A program made the position numbers and the translations under genes. The notes beneath the pieces are model-generated. The model saw nothing but the letters and a program-made list of their open reading frames with translations, was not told where the DNA came from and made no database searches. From Adineta ricciae (lineage: Eukaryota > Rotifera > Eurotatoria > Adinetida > Adinetidae): a DNA stretch of 64,000 nt. Below, piece after piece: positions 33,650-46,364 of the stretch. The stretch's first letter is position 1, and each line of letters starts with the position of its first letter. The stretch is from positions 244,414-308,413 of the forward strand of contig CAJNOJ010000117.1 of assembly GCA_905250025.1 (NCBI GenBank), given 5' to 3'.

Positions 33650-36600
33650 ATGGCTCCTCCGGGACAAAAAAAGCCACAACAAGGACAGCAAAATGGACCG
33701 AAAAAGAAAGGATACAATCCATATAATAAATTCAAAAATCGACATTGGAAAAAGAAAAAAGGAAATAATGATAATTCATCGAAAGATGCTGGCGATGAGT
33801 CCACTCGAGATCATTCACATGCTGTTCCATCAAGTCCAGTGAAAGTGATTCAAACACCGATCAGTACGCTTTTTAGAACTTCATTTCAACTATTCATTCA
33901 CTTACTTTTCCTTTACATTCAGCAACTTATATTAATATTACTGAACAAACAGAACGATACCGTGGCTGGTCTCTCTATTTTCCCGATACAGGTAAAGATT
34001 TTCCAACGAAATCAATTGAATCCCATCGATTGTTTTACTTAGATAAAGAATCTGATCTTAGTTATCTGTCAGTTTGTCAATTATTCGAAAAATATTTCAA
34101 AAATACGAGAGATTTATACGATTATGTAAGCTTTCACATTGATATTCCGAATTCATCAGTAGAAGTTTTCTTCTAGGCTGCCATCGAACAGAAACAGTCG
34201 TTTACGATCAGTTATTCTGAAATTCTCAATGATCAGATGTTTTCAGAAAAAAAGCAAACATGGAGTTTATTCTTCTCCGATCAGAATGAAACAACAATGC
34301 GACTTATTGGTTTAGCTATGCATCAAGTAAGACATTGCACTAATATTTACAAATACAAATACAATCGATTGCAGTGTATGACCGATGAACAAGAAGAAAA
34401 AGATCGATTGGCAGCTAGTGAATGTCATCATCCAACAGTACCTCTTGTTGATCTTCCAATAATTCATGCTCGCCTAGTCAATTTCGCACCACAGATTCAA
34501 TTAAAAGATGTCAAAGCACAAGCTTACGGTTAGTCAGACGTTCTTTCAATGTCATCAACTAGATTTACGTCTAGGTAAATTCGTTTCGATTCGAGGCGTC
34601 GTTGTTCGTGTAAGTAATTCACAATGTTTGGTCATTCGACTTGCATATGAATGTTCAACCTGTCGACATACGTTTGGTGTCACGTGTGAAAATGGCAAAC
34701 ATACCGAACCAGAACGTTGTCCAACGCCCGGTTGTACGAGTCGAGTATTTGTGCAACAACGTTCACATCCATTAACAACAATTATCGATTGGCAAACGAT
34801 TCGGTTGGAGCGCTTTCATTCGATTCAATATGAAAGATTTCGAATAAATGATTCTTTTAGATTGCAAGAAGTTGCTTCCGAAGCATCGAAGGCGCCCGGT
34901 CGAATTCCACAGACAATTGAATGTGAATTAACAAACGATCTTGTCAGTAGTGCGATACCAGGCGATGTCGTCGTTGTTTCTGGTATTGTTAAATTAATGG
35001 TTGATGAAAATAGTATGTCAAGTAGATTTGAATCCGAAAATGTGATAATCTCTTTGTTATCTATTTCGATCAGATGGGATACGAAAAGTATCGGATCAAT
35101 CATTATTACAAGTGTATATTGATGTCAATTCAGTTGTTAATCAACGATTGAATACATCCGAAGGATCTATGAATGGAAATAGTCTGATGAACACGATGGA
35201 CTTTTCTTTATTTGATTTGTATGGTATTCAGCAAATTCAACAGCAACGAAATGTTTTGAAGTGAGTTCGAATTGAAATGATGATGATGATTCGATGACGA
35301 CAAGAATAGATTATTGGTTCATTCACTTTGTCCGAGCATCTACGGACATGAACTTGTTAAAGCAGCACTTCTAATGGCTTTATTTGGTGGATTAGTTCGA
35401 GGCGAAGATGGTGCTGTGAGTAAACTAAGACAACATTTTATTCTTGTCTAGAATGTTTTATTTTAGTCTCATATACCTATTCGGTCTGATCCACATATAT
35501 TGATTGTCGGTGATCCAGGTCTTGGCAAAAGTCAGTTGCTTCACGCTTGTGTGAGTGTTGCGCCACGAGGTAATATTCGTCATTTTCTCTTGTTTTTAAT
35601 GACATTTATTTTCGCGAAAACGTATTGAAGGTGTCTATGTTTGTGGTACAAGTTCAACCCAATCGGGCTTGACTGTCACGCTGCACAAAGATAAAGATGG
35701 TGAATTGATGTTGGACGCTGGTGCACTTGTTATGGCTCATCAAGGTTGCTGTTGTATCGATGAATTCGATAAGATGGTTACTCAACAACAAGTTCTACTT
35801 GAAGCAATGGAACAACAGTGTGTGTCCATTGCTAAAGGCGGAATCATGGCGAGTATACCAGCACGAACATGTGTTATAGCTGCTGCAAATCCTGTTGGTG
35901 GACATTATAATAAAGGAAAAACCGTGTCGGAAAATTTGAAGTAAATTTGCACGATTGGGAAAGATCATGTTGCTTTTGTGCATTTTGAAGATTGAAAGGA
36001 CCGATTTTAAGCCGGTTTGACCTTGTTTTCATTCTTATCGATCGTGCGGATGATGAACTTGATTATCGTTTATCTGAACATGTCCTTGCTCAACACAATC
36101 GTTCAATTCGTTCATCACATAACAATACTACGGTCAGTTCAACTCGAACCCAACATGAAACAACGACAGCGAATTCCAATTCGACCAACGATACTTCTCT
36201 ACTTGATCATTTACGTTTGAAACCTGGTGAGACAATCGAACCAATTGGACCAAGTCTTTTACAAAAAGTAGAAATAGTTTATTTCTCTGAAAATAAATTC
36301 TTCTCATTTTATAGTACATCGCCTATGCTCGTCGATACGTAAAACCGCGTCTAACACGTGAAGCAATCGACATTTTGAAAACATTCTATTTCCAATTACG
36401 TGTTGCTCATCAACGAGATGGTACAACTCCCATCACCCTACGACAACTGGAATCATTAATGAGACTCACTGAAGTAAGAAAAAACCGAAAATAATCAACT
36501 TCACTAAATACATCATTATGGATTTAGGCTCGTGCGAAACTCGAATTACGCGAAGAATGTACGAAATCAGATGCAATTGAAGTCGTTCAAATAATGCGAG

Positions 36601-36993
36601 CTAGTATGCTCGATACATATACGGATGAAAATGGTCAATTGGATTTCACACGATTACAACACGGCTCCGGGATGGGCCGAGCATCTGAAGTTTGTGATTG
36701 ATTTTCTGCTTAGATAAGAAATAAATGTTGATTTTAGGTGAGAAAAATGATGAATGCTATTCGATGTGTCAGTGAGAAAAAGAAAAATCCCATGTTTTCA
36801 AAAGCAGATCTAAAACAAATCGCCACAGTAATTCGCCGTTGTGTATCAACAGCGATAATCAATCTCTTTTGTCTCTATTTAGGATCTTAAAATCAATATG
36901 GACAAATTCGACGAGTTATTAACTAAACTAAATGAACACGGTTATTTATTAAAAAAAGGTTTAAATTTATATCAAGTTTCTTTAGTGGATTAG
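33650..36993 (+). CDS. MCM8: DNA helicase MCM8
   Basis: This is an MCM-family AAA+ helicase which, with MCM9, works in homologous recombination and cross-link repair. A Gly/Lys-rich N-terminus ([19 protein letters not shown]) is followed by RYRGWSLYF, equivalent to YKGWKLYF in vertebrate MCM8. The OB/zinc region follows ([13 protein letters not shown], then CPTPGC). Next come [16 protein letters not shown] and the AAA+ core: Walker [10 protein letters not shown] (about 35509-35535), Walker B CIDEFDKM (about 35755), sensor [12 protein letters not shown], arginine finger [10 protein letters not shown], and the MCM8-type [10 protein letters not shown]. It ends [17 protein letters not shown]. An in-frame 57-nt intron with a weak donor (34804-34860) sits between DWQTIR and LQEVAS. 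All catalytic motifs are intact, so it should be active. Confidence 0.96.
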
Positions 36994-37809
36994 GCGAACT
37001 ATATTTATTTATTTATTTTTATGTATTAGTTTTCTGTTGAATATATTTTTGTGTTGTATAGAAAAAAAGAATGATTTCGAATAAGCATATCACTCTGCAT
37101 AATTTCAAATGTTACCAGACGCTCAACTGGATATTGTAAGAACAAATGAAGTGACAACGAATAAAATATCAAGAAGCTTAAAAAGAGATGTCAAAACAAA
37201 AAGTCAGACAGATTTATTTGGATTGTATCATTGATGAGAAAATGTTATTTTATCATTCAGGTGGAAAATTCCTAGGCAAACATTGATGTATTAAATATCC
37301 AGCAATTAAAAGGAGTTGATTGAGTTCAGGTGGATTGGAGAATATGAAAATTTATTGAAATGGTCTCCTCCATGAACTGAACTTAATTTAGTCCATATTT
37401 TATTCCAGTTGAAAGCAAATATTTTACATCAATCAATTTCCTCTGTATCACATAACAGATTTCGATGAAATCTTTTAATAGAACATTTCTTTCTGTTGTT
37501 ATTCTCCATCGTAGTTACTCGAAGAAAAGGAGGGGAAAATAGTTGCTAAGCACACACGAGATTTCTCGACATTCCGCATGTTCTTGAAAGAAAACACCCC
37601 AATATTCACTCATATTAAATCTCACTTTTTTTTTCTGTTTGACATCGAACAAAAAAAGACAACAAACGATTGATGAATAATACCTAACATTAACTGATCA
37701 AATAATAAAGAAAGAAGAGAGACTGGCAGAAAATATATGCGTCGTCGAGATATTCATTTCGAGTCTTTATTGATCGTCGAAGAAAAAAAACCGCACGTCG
37801 CGATAAACT
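36994..37809. other. Intergenic, nothing recognised
   Basis: AT-rich sequence between MCM8 and the DUF2252 gene. No gene, repeat or site can be supported. Confidence 0.55.
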
Positions 37810-39425
37810 ATGTCTCGAATCATTCCCAATCCCAATCGTCATCAAACTAATCGCTTATCGTACGATGTTCTTGCTCCCCAGAAGGCAATCAATCGCATTC
37901 GAGCGCAATCCAATGAGCAACGATCGAAATTTATCATCGATACATTTGCGCATTTCTTCGGGGCAGGTATTCGAGATAATCCCAATGCCTTTCGTGCCCG
38001 TTTTCGAAAGATGGCTGCCTCACCCTTTAATTTCTACCGTGGGTCAGCCGTCTTATTCTATCAAGACTTGAAAGTCGATCAAGATCCATATGTCGCTCGA
38101 AACAACGCTGCGGGACAAGTTTTCATCCATGTAAGATTATAACTTCTTCTGTCGTATCAAATCGATATGTTGTTGGTTTTTGTAGGGAGATTTACACGCA
38201 GAGAACTTCGGTACTTATTTAGATAGTAATGGTATTTTAAACTTTGACGTTAATGATTTCGACGAAGGTTATATTGGCCCGTTTACATGGGATGTGAAAC
38301 GTTTAATAGCGTCAATCAATTTGATTTGCTATTCGAAAGGGTTCTCCGATCGAGAGATCGAGCACATTCTCATTGTATTTGCTGAAGAGTATTTAAAACA
38401 AGTTTATCATTTCTGTAAAAATGCCAAAGATCATTTTGCATTAACATTAAGAAATACCTCGGGCAAAATCAAGAAATTACTCAATGAAGCACGTATCAAA
38501 TCTCACGTGGCCCATTTAGATTCCATGACATGTATTGAAAATTATGACCGACGATTCATACGTTCGAAACATATTCAAGATGTCGATGATAATTTACGTG
38601 ATAGTCTTATGCGAGCATTCGAAAAATACTTAGAAACAATACCGGAAAATAAAAAAATAGCTGAAAGAGGTTTATCTAGTGGACAATTAACTTATAGAAT
38701 TAAAGATATCGTTGCACGTTCGTCACCGGGAATTGGCTCAGCTGGCAAGATTTCGTATTCATTTTTAATTGAAGGTCGCTCCGAAACATTAGAAAACGAT
38801 GTTGTCCTTTATATGAAACCCGCACAAAGGTCAGCTATATCGTATGTCGTTCAACATCCTGTTTTAGACGAATACTTCAAACATGATGGATTACGAACTG
38901 TTCTATGTTCATATGCAATGCAAGCGTCGACACCGAAATGGTTGGGTTATACGACACTAGGGTCAATTCCATGTTTAGTTGATGCCGTTGAAGCACATTC
39001 AGAAGATTTAGATTGGTCTGATGTAACAGACTTCAAAGAAGTTGTCGAAGTTGTTCAATATCTTGGAAAAGCAACGGGTATAATGGATTTGTGTACGATT
39101 CTTTTGGAAATGAAACGACTATTTTCTAGCTAAAATTCATTGTGTTGCGGATTCTGACTGTGTGAACACACCAAAAGATGTGAGTCATTTACCGTTTTCA
39201 GTTATACCAAGAGACACAGAACACATGATTCGTGATGCGATTCACGGTGAAGACGATGAATTTATACAAGATATGGTCGAATTTGGCATGGTAAACATAC
39301 GATGACTTTCTATTATTGATTGAAACTACAAAAACTGTTTTCTTTAGGTTTATGGTGAACAAATCAGACGTGATCATCGATTATTTTTCGAAGCATTTCG
39401 GAATAACCAATTTCCAGGACTTTAG
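37810..39425 (+). CDS. DUF2252 family protein, candidate horizontally acquired
   Basis: Exons 37810-38130, 38186-39077, 39130-39290 and 39348-39425 give a 483-aa protein. It matches the DUF2252 family by eye: FFRGS-like FNFYRGSAVLFYQDL, the GDLHAENFGTY motif (GD.H..NFG in bacterial members), FDVNDFDEGYIGPFTWDVKRL, FLIEGR and LYMKPAQRSAI. The late YLGKATAKIHCVAD corresponds to the family's G...A..HAR-like end. GD.H..N and D.NDFD resemble the catalytic and metal-binding loops of aminoglycoside-phosphotransferase/kinase folds, so a kinase-like fold is plausible, but the biochemical role is unknown. DUF2252 is mainly bacterial with some fungal members. Short GT-AG introns show that the gene is established in the host. 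Confidence 0.9.
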
Positions 39426-40032
39426 AAACACTTAGTTGGTTTTTCTTAGTACTCTTTTACTCTTTTTCAATGTTGTGATCAGCTTGCTTTCTATAAATAG
39501 ATCTTTTAGCGAGGTATTATTATTCTTTTATTTCCCACAGAAAAACTTTTTGCCACTGACGTCAGCAAAATTTCTGACGATACTCTCTTTGTTGAATTTT
39601 TCATGTCGAAAAACTGTCTTCCTTATCACTTGTTTTTGATCAGTACGCAATTATTACAGGTAACTTCAAATGAAAACGCGTGGTGTTTTTAAAGAACACA
39701 CTCTTCACTCAGGATAGTAAGTCTATAACGACGTCAATGAATGTTGTAAGCGATAGGATGCAATAATTAGTATTATAAAAGACGTTTTTTCGAGAATCGT
39801 AGGTGTGACGTCAGGTTTTTGACTTGCGTAATTAGGACCCATTGATACTACTTTAAGTGTGACGTATACTTACTCGATCGTATCTATCATGAGTGAGAAC
39901 GCATCTGTATATATATATGTATACTGAAAGGTACAGTCAATATTGCATTTTTCATTTCGTTTTCATTGCGACTGCTGGTCTATTGTTCGTTGGTCAAACA
40001 AACACAGTTATTTCTATAGTTGATCATCTACA
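39426..40032. promoter_or_regulatory. CRE-rich upstream region of small Tyr-rich gene
   Basis: Two perfect palindromic cAMP-response elements TGACGTCA lie at 39557-39564 and 39806-39813. A GACGTCA lies at 39730-39736 and a TGACGTAT at 39860-39867. A TATAAAAG box is at about 39774-39781. ATF/CREB-family proteins bind this sequence. The target gene is inferred from position. Confidence 0.5.
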
Positions 40033-40230
40033 ATGGGTTTCTTTACTTACGCTCGTATTGGGTATGCGGTATATGAAGCATACGAGGATGGCAAATTCGA
40101 CAAAGTTCTTGGAAGTGTTGCCAACCATTATCCAACAATGTACAACAAGGTCGGCGAATATGTACCATTAAGAGTACAAGCTCCTCAATACGGTTACAAT
40201 CATGGTTACCACAGAGTCGGCTATCATTAA
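40033..40230 (+). CDS. Small Tyr/Gly-rich protein, 65 aa
   Basis: A single-exon 65-residue frame with a compact charged first half (ARIGYAVYEAYEDGKFDKVL) and a Tyr/Gly/His-rich end (QYGYNHGYHRVGYH). The context tcatctacaATGGG is acceptable for initiation. No signal peptide or domain is recognised. Coding status rests on biased composition and the promoter-like sequence upstream, and chance is possible at this length. Confidence 0.5.
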   Translation: MGFFTYARIGYAVYEAYEDGKFDKVLGSVANHYPTMYNKVGEYVPLRVQAPQYGYNHGYHRVGYH

Positions 40231-41231
40231 CAATCCGACAATAATGTTTTTTTTGCGTTGAAAATGCGCCTGTCAAACTGTAATGATTATTGTATGTGAT
40301 AAATGAAAGAAAGGAAGTACAGTCTTTCTATTAATAAATTTGTATATTTTCCTCGAATATTTCTCACGTTCTGCTCGAACACACGTGAAGTCTCTTCATC
40401 CGGTACTTTAAGTTTATGTCCTGTCGCTTCAGTTGTAGTAGTTCTATGCCCTTTCAGCATGACAAGCGAAGTTGAATTATCATCTATACTAAAGAAATTT
40501 TCTCTGATGTGACAATCATCGTCTGTAATTGAATTATGATAATAGTCACATACCATATGAGCTCTTATTTTCAAGGTCTAGGGAGCAACACATCGTCATT
40601 TACAGCATTTTGAATAATGAATGAGAACGATTAGTAAGCAAATAAATAGGCTACTTTAGATGTTTGCGTATTTTAATGTCAGACAATTGTTTTCGATTCT
40701 CACAGTGATTTCCTTCTTGTTCTATTCGATAATATCCACTACATTTAGTAGAGAGTATTATTGTTGACAAAAGATAATTAGACAAGAAAAAACAGCTTCA
40801 TCAAAACACTTAATTAAAACTTCAGCAATGTTTTTCCTCAGTCATCAATGCACTACACAACCTAAGGATTAAAACCATTAGATTTTCTAAAGCTAAATTA
40901 TGACATGATTACATTAATTCAAGCTGAAAGGAAAACATTAACAAACATAGATAGAGTAAACGATGATTTTTTTCTCGCCGTATGCTATTCCGTTTGACCC
41001 CGTTCCCATCGATACCACGCGAGCATCTAAAATACGGCTATTACTCTATTTTCTCTGTGCAACAATTCGCCGTTCTTCTCTCTTTTCTTTTTATTCTATA
41101 GTAGATGGAGAAAAAAGATAGCAGTTCCTTTTTCTCCTCCTGTCTTCTCTGTCATTTTTCTTTTTCCGCGGTACTTACGTAGTTATTTAGTTTATAAACT
41201 TATTCGTAGATTGATTTGAAGCGGAATACAA
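40231..41231. other. Intergenic, nothing recognised
   Basis: Short frames only. The last 100 bp before 41232 are pyrimidine-rich and probably belong to the promoter and 5' UTR of the ubiquitin-like gene. Confidence 0.5.
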
Positions 41232-41625
41232 ATGTCACACTCGAAGGATCCTATAATTTCCACACATACCGATCAAGTCAGCGTAACTGTTGTACGAAAA
41301 TCCGATGGCCAATCGATGACATTCGTAATGGATGAGAAAACTCATGTACATGATTTGAAAATGGAATTACGAATACGATTACCGCCTCAATACGAACAAG
41401 GCTGTCGGCTAATTTTCCGTGATAAAGTTCTCAAAGGTAGACATTCATTAAAACATTATGGCATAAAAAAGGGCGTCAATGATCAAGCCATCTCAAGTAC
41501 GTCGAACGCTTCCTGTTTTCACTTTGTATATACTGCGTTCTTATGTCTTCTTTCTCTTTATAGTGGACGATTCAAAAGACTGGAAGTCATCATCATCGTC
41601 ATCGGATTCTGAACAAGAAAAATAA
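41232..41625 (+). CDS. Small ubiquitin-like-domain protein
   Basis: Two exons join at AUCUCAA|GUACGU and a TTTATAG acceptor (about 41561), giving a ~108-aa protein. Residues about 15-85 have a ubiquitin-like pattern: a beta-hairpin (VSVTVVRKSDGQSMTFVMDE), a helix (VHDLKMELRIRLPP) and a CRLIFRDKVLKGRHSLKHYGI segment. The last corresponds to ubiquitin's [21 protein letters not shown]. There is no C-terminal Gly-Gly, so it is a non-conjugated Ubl. It ends in an acidic Ser-rich tail (SSSSSSDSEQEK). Partner and function are unknown. Confidence 0.8.
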
Positions 41626-44600
41626 CAAGTATTTGAATTACTATTTTTGAACATATGAACATTATATCCATGCTAAATTTATCCATGTTTTGTAGACATG
41701 TTCATTTAGTTAGAATAAAAGAAAGCAAAGTATATTGTGATTTTGTTGAGCACTCGTCAGAATCTATTAAAACAGCTATATGTCAAAGTATATATATATC
41801 ATGAAAGAAGGGAAAATGCAAGTGCATTTTTTTCATGCTGTAATTATGTTTATTAGAAAAGAAATGGGAATTTTTTTGCTATTATTAAATTATAACCAGG
41901 ATCAAAAAAGAAAATACACGACCAAATCATTGTTTCATTGTCATCAAGGGAACAAAGAAAAAGATCTATCTTTCTATTCAGACAAGCAAATCTGAAGACA
42001 AAGCCCAGATTTTATTATTTCCGATGATTTTCTATCAATAGTCTGCAATCGAGATTAGATTAGAATGCCAGAATAATATATACACAGCAGGACATGTGGT
42101 TTATGAACACGAGAGATGTCTTGTTCATTATAGAACGAGATTGAGTGGAAGTAAATATTTTCCACAGCGATAGCTATCGAATGAAAAAACCGCCGTTATA
42201 TGAATAGTAATCACCAGCCTTCTCTTTATTCCAGCACATTATTGACAACCGGTAGTAATAGTATAGATCAAACCGGATAAAACCTTGACTTGTTTTAATG
42301 AGCTTTAGTCATTATTCTATTTTTAGTGAGCAGATATTAATAAGATTTTGATTATTATCTTGCTTTATCATACGAAGTGCTAATCTATCGCTCAAGATAG
42401 AATAGTTTGTGAAAGAAAAGTTCATTTTATTTTTAAAATTCCTCAATTCTTGATCCTATTCATTGTGTCCTTAGTTATGAAACACGATTGTGCGCACGAC
42501 ATGGTTCTGGAAAATTTAGTTTTCCTTTGCGATCCATTTAAGTTTTATTTCTCGCAATGGATCAGCAAAAGCGACATACAATGGAAGAGGAGGAAGTCAA
42601 ACTTTCCATATGAAAACATTACCTGTGAGAATGAAAAGATCAAATTAGCCTGTTTATTAACATAAAATGCACACATGCTGCTGTGCTCATCTACAAGTTC
42701 CTCCCATTTGAACTTTTGATATTTGGCAGTGGATGTGGAGAGAACTTACAGTTACTATTGATTGTTTGTCTTCGTATTTAGCGAGAAATCATTTCTTTTA
42801 CATGTCAATTGCATCGACTTGAAGTTGGTTTGGCTCTGTCAGCGCTTCTGGTTCTGACGAACTGTTTAAACCATGTTGTCAATTTAAGTTTTCATTAGCT
42901 CAAGTTAGTATGTATTATTCCAGATTCACAGACCTGATGTCGAATCAGTCGATGTGGGATGAAAGAAAAAACAGTCAACTACTCACGGCGAATTTTACCA
43001 TAAGCAGATAATCAATAATGAGATCCTCAGAGATATAACTCATAAAATCGCAGGAAAAATTCAGAGAAAACGATGCACTATTTCTGAACTATTGAAGAAG
43101 GGAAAAGAGAGAATACATCTACTATGTCTCCACATTTAGTTTTGCCTTGTAAGAAGAAGAAGAAGTAATACAATCCGATTAACTTGTCAGACTTTCTCGT
43201 GCAACATACGTCGGATTTGATTGAAATCATCTGGCTGATCTTCGCGTACATGGTACCAAGTGAATTCTATTTCATCGAGATTAGGATCACCCGTAGATTT
43301 CCGTGCTGGAAATGTTCTAGCAATATCACGCACAGAATGATGATGATGATTTCCATTTCCAACCACGAAAGTATATAAGCAATGAAATTGGCGGTTCTAC
43401 TTTCAATAGCAAAACAATAATGATGAACGAGTGAGAAGAAATTGACCTTAACTTACTTATGAATATTTAATGTACTTTTACGGAAAATTAGATTAGTAGT
43501 ATACGCCATATTAAGCATAAAAAATATGAAAAAGTAACGCTTAATAGAGAGAATAGTTATGTGTGATCATCGGAAGGAGACTGTAGTTACAAAAACCTTT
43601 CCTAATAAATGAACAAAGTTAACCTTCTATAGCTGAATCTTGTGCTTCAATAATTCACTTGAAGACTTAAAAGCTCAAGCATCCTCACACTCCCTGGGAC
43701 TCATCTTTTACCCATTGATTGTTCTTGTCTCTTATATGAACAATAAGCGATGTATCAATGCTATCACTTTGTACGAATTTAGTTGAACTATGAAGAATAA
43801 TTATCATGTTGATTGTTTCCTAGTTGAACATCGATGCCAACACGAGACTAATCGATACTTCGTTTATATAAAAGAGAATTAGAGACGAGATATTATATTA
43901 TGCGTTCCCATAATAAAATATTCATTATTTGCCTTCTTACACAATTCTAAGTACTGCGATGGGAACTTCTGCTACACCCTAAATATTGTATAATCAATTA
44001 ATGAGTTAAATTCTCAAAATTCGCAGAAATCGAGGTCAGAAAATAATGACGACGAAAATCTTGTGAATGGCTGTGTTATGTTCTTCAGTAACAACTAATT
44101 ATTCACATAGTATTTGCAGTCATGTGAATGATTAAATGAATCTCATTTTGTTGTCAGAAAAATAGCTTCTATTTTTATTATAGCAATTCACAAAGATGAA
44201 AGGCAAGTGTTTTAAACAGTTCATTATATTATTTCTTTTTCTGACAAAGTGATTTTGACTGTCATTCACAAGCACAAATAAAAACAGAGGATATCGATTT
44301 TAACTTCTTGTTCACGTATCAAATCTTCACAAGAAATCATCTACCATAATTATTTTTCAGTTCTTTGTATTTTTGTTGAACAGTGATCGATGCTGGAAAT
44401 TTATCAATGAGTTTCAACATATATAACAGCATGTCTTCGTTTATCTCTCCATCTAGCGTCATCATAAGCTGCATAGCTTGTGTTACCTATAGATATACAA
44501 GACGAAAATACAGTATATGTCACAAGGAAAGAGCTGAGAGAAAGAGAGAAGCTACATGTAAAAGATTGATTTGCTGAATGACAGCGATTGAGTAAGTTTG

Positions 44601-46049
44601 TTTTCTTGTTGGACTAAAACCATTTATGAAGAACTATTACTTTCGACAATCAATAAGAAAAGAAAACAAATGGCCTGTATTATCATTGACAAAATTTTTC
44701 AGCGACAAAGACGATCAAGGACTAATAGGTATTAGTTTAGGGAAGCAAGAGACATTTAACTTTAGAGAGATATAGTTTTAAAAAAATGGCAGAGAAGAAC
44801 GAGAATGAATAACGGACACGGTTAGCCCTACATGTCCATAACTAAGAGCTCAAATTGGAGAATATTCACGAATAACAAATGTACGTATATGAATTGAATG
44901 TATTATGTGATCGCACGAGAAAAATGATTGATACGGAATACCACCAGAGAAGATAATACTTACTATGATGAACGACGTGTAAATTGTCGAATACATGCTG
45001 AGTCAATCTAGTTCTGTTTCTGTATTAATGTCCATTTGGAAAGGTGTGTTATTACGAAAATACTATGATTTGTATATCTACTATGTATCTCTTACAGATT
45101 TATCAGATTGTTTACGATCGTGACATTTTTAGATACAAGTGCAAATTTTATTAAAAAAATGAATCATCAAAGATTCTTTCATTGAAAGGACTTAACGTAA
45201 TAGTTGTGATGTTTTGCAGTACACATAATTCTCGGATAAAATCGAAGGTTTCTGTATTTATTGCCTTGTATCCCGTATTGTCTTAAGCTACCAACATACG
45301 ATTTTTTGCATTATATTATAATTTCAAATTTACCGGATGATGATTGGACTAAATCTCATTGAAACCGATCATCATAAGTAGCCTTGAGTTTATTTATCTC
45401 AATTATCCTTATATCCATAACCAATACTCTCATTTGAGTCGTATTAGAAAACGTGTATAGCAACCATTTTGTGAAACACGACCTGGAAGGAAACGTTGAA
45501 TGTTTATGGGTAGAAATTTGGACCCACCCCTGCCTCTCCCCCAAAGACATGACCATACGTGCGTTTAGTATCATACTTCTCTTGTGCTCCTATGAAGAAC
45601 CTAATCAAGCAACTTACACACTGAGCAGCTTATAGACCAAACTCAGTATTTCGGAATGAGACTTGTGTCGTGTTTCACATTTTACTCCCGTAGGGATTAC
45701 GCTCAAAGCTTTTTTTATCGGTATGGATATTTGTGTCGCCCAAGATGTTTTATTAGAATTGAAAAATGATGAAAATACAAATAAAAATAAAAATAAACTA
45801 AGTCAGAAAATATGAGAAAGAAGACAGAAAAATAAAAAAAGAGCGCTCATGAAACTAACTACTTAAGTGTATTGAATGACAAATACAGTCTTACATGCTG
45901 GGCGTTCAATTGATTCTGTGTCTTGTTAGCTAAAAGAAAAAAATATGAAAGTTAAAACACGTATGTACAATTGATGTGATAAGATATAATCGTCACGTTC
46001 TCGATCAGTTAGTGCAGAAAGACTTTGTCTAATAAAATGCTTACCTCTT
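41626..46049. other. 4.4-kb gene-poor region
   Basis: No intact gene is seen. The only recognisable content is a decayed copy of the small gene at 47567-47815, located at 42705-42930. The remaining frames are short and AT-driven. Confidence 0.6.
42705..42930 (-). pseudogene. Decayed duplicate of the gene at 47567-47815
   Basis: On the minus strand this block aligns to the neighbouring gene over about 220 bp. Shared stretches include GACAACATGGTTTA, TTTCTCGCTAAATA and GAAGACAAACAATC (GAAGAGAAACAATC in the intact gene). Numerous substitutions separate the two. Reading the gene's frame gives a stop where the gene has a sense codon (TTAAATTGACAACATGG against TTAAATCGACAACATGG), and another in GACATGTAA. 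It is therefore non-functional in this frame. Confidence 0.8.
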
Positions 46050-46364
46050 TCAATTTAAAGGAGCAAGACACATACAATGACATTGACCACTGCTCGGATC
46101 CGCACAATCACCTGCTTCACAAGGAGGATTGGGATAATTGTCAGTGACTACATCTTTAAAAAAATTGACGCAACGGTTGTTACCGCAGCATTTGCTGTCT
46201 GTGTTACAAAAACCAGTAAATTGAACACATTCATTTTTTTTCATCAAATAACGGAGAAGAGCAATTTCTCTCGTGTCATATGTCATCCGTGCTTGTACTA
46301 AGCAGTTTGTTGTTATGAACACCAAGAGGATGGCCAAACATATCATTTGATTGAGCTTTTGCAT
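46050..46364 (-). CDS. Secreted cysteine-rich peptide with cystine-knot-like spacing
   Basis: A 104-aa single-exon protein with a strong signal peptide (residues 1-25, hydrophobic core ICLAILLVFIT). The mature part has cysteines spaced C-x6-C-x5-CC-x4-C-x16-C-x4-C-x7-C-x-C-x-C. The C...C...CC...C...C core resembles inhibitor cystine knot peptides, a scaffold used by ion-channel modulators, protease inhibitors, antimicrobial peptides and neuropeptide-like proteins. The role cannot be chosen from sequence. A TATATAAA box lies about 90 bp upstream (near 46455-46465, minus strand). It is isolated in a gene-poor stretch. Confidence 0.7.
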   Translation of the reverse strand: MQKLNQMICLAILLVFITTNCLVQARMTYDTREIALLRYLMKKNECVQFTGFCNTDSKCCGNNRCVNFFKDVVTDNYPNPPCEAGDCADPSSGQCHCMCLAPLN

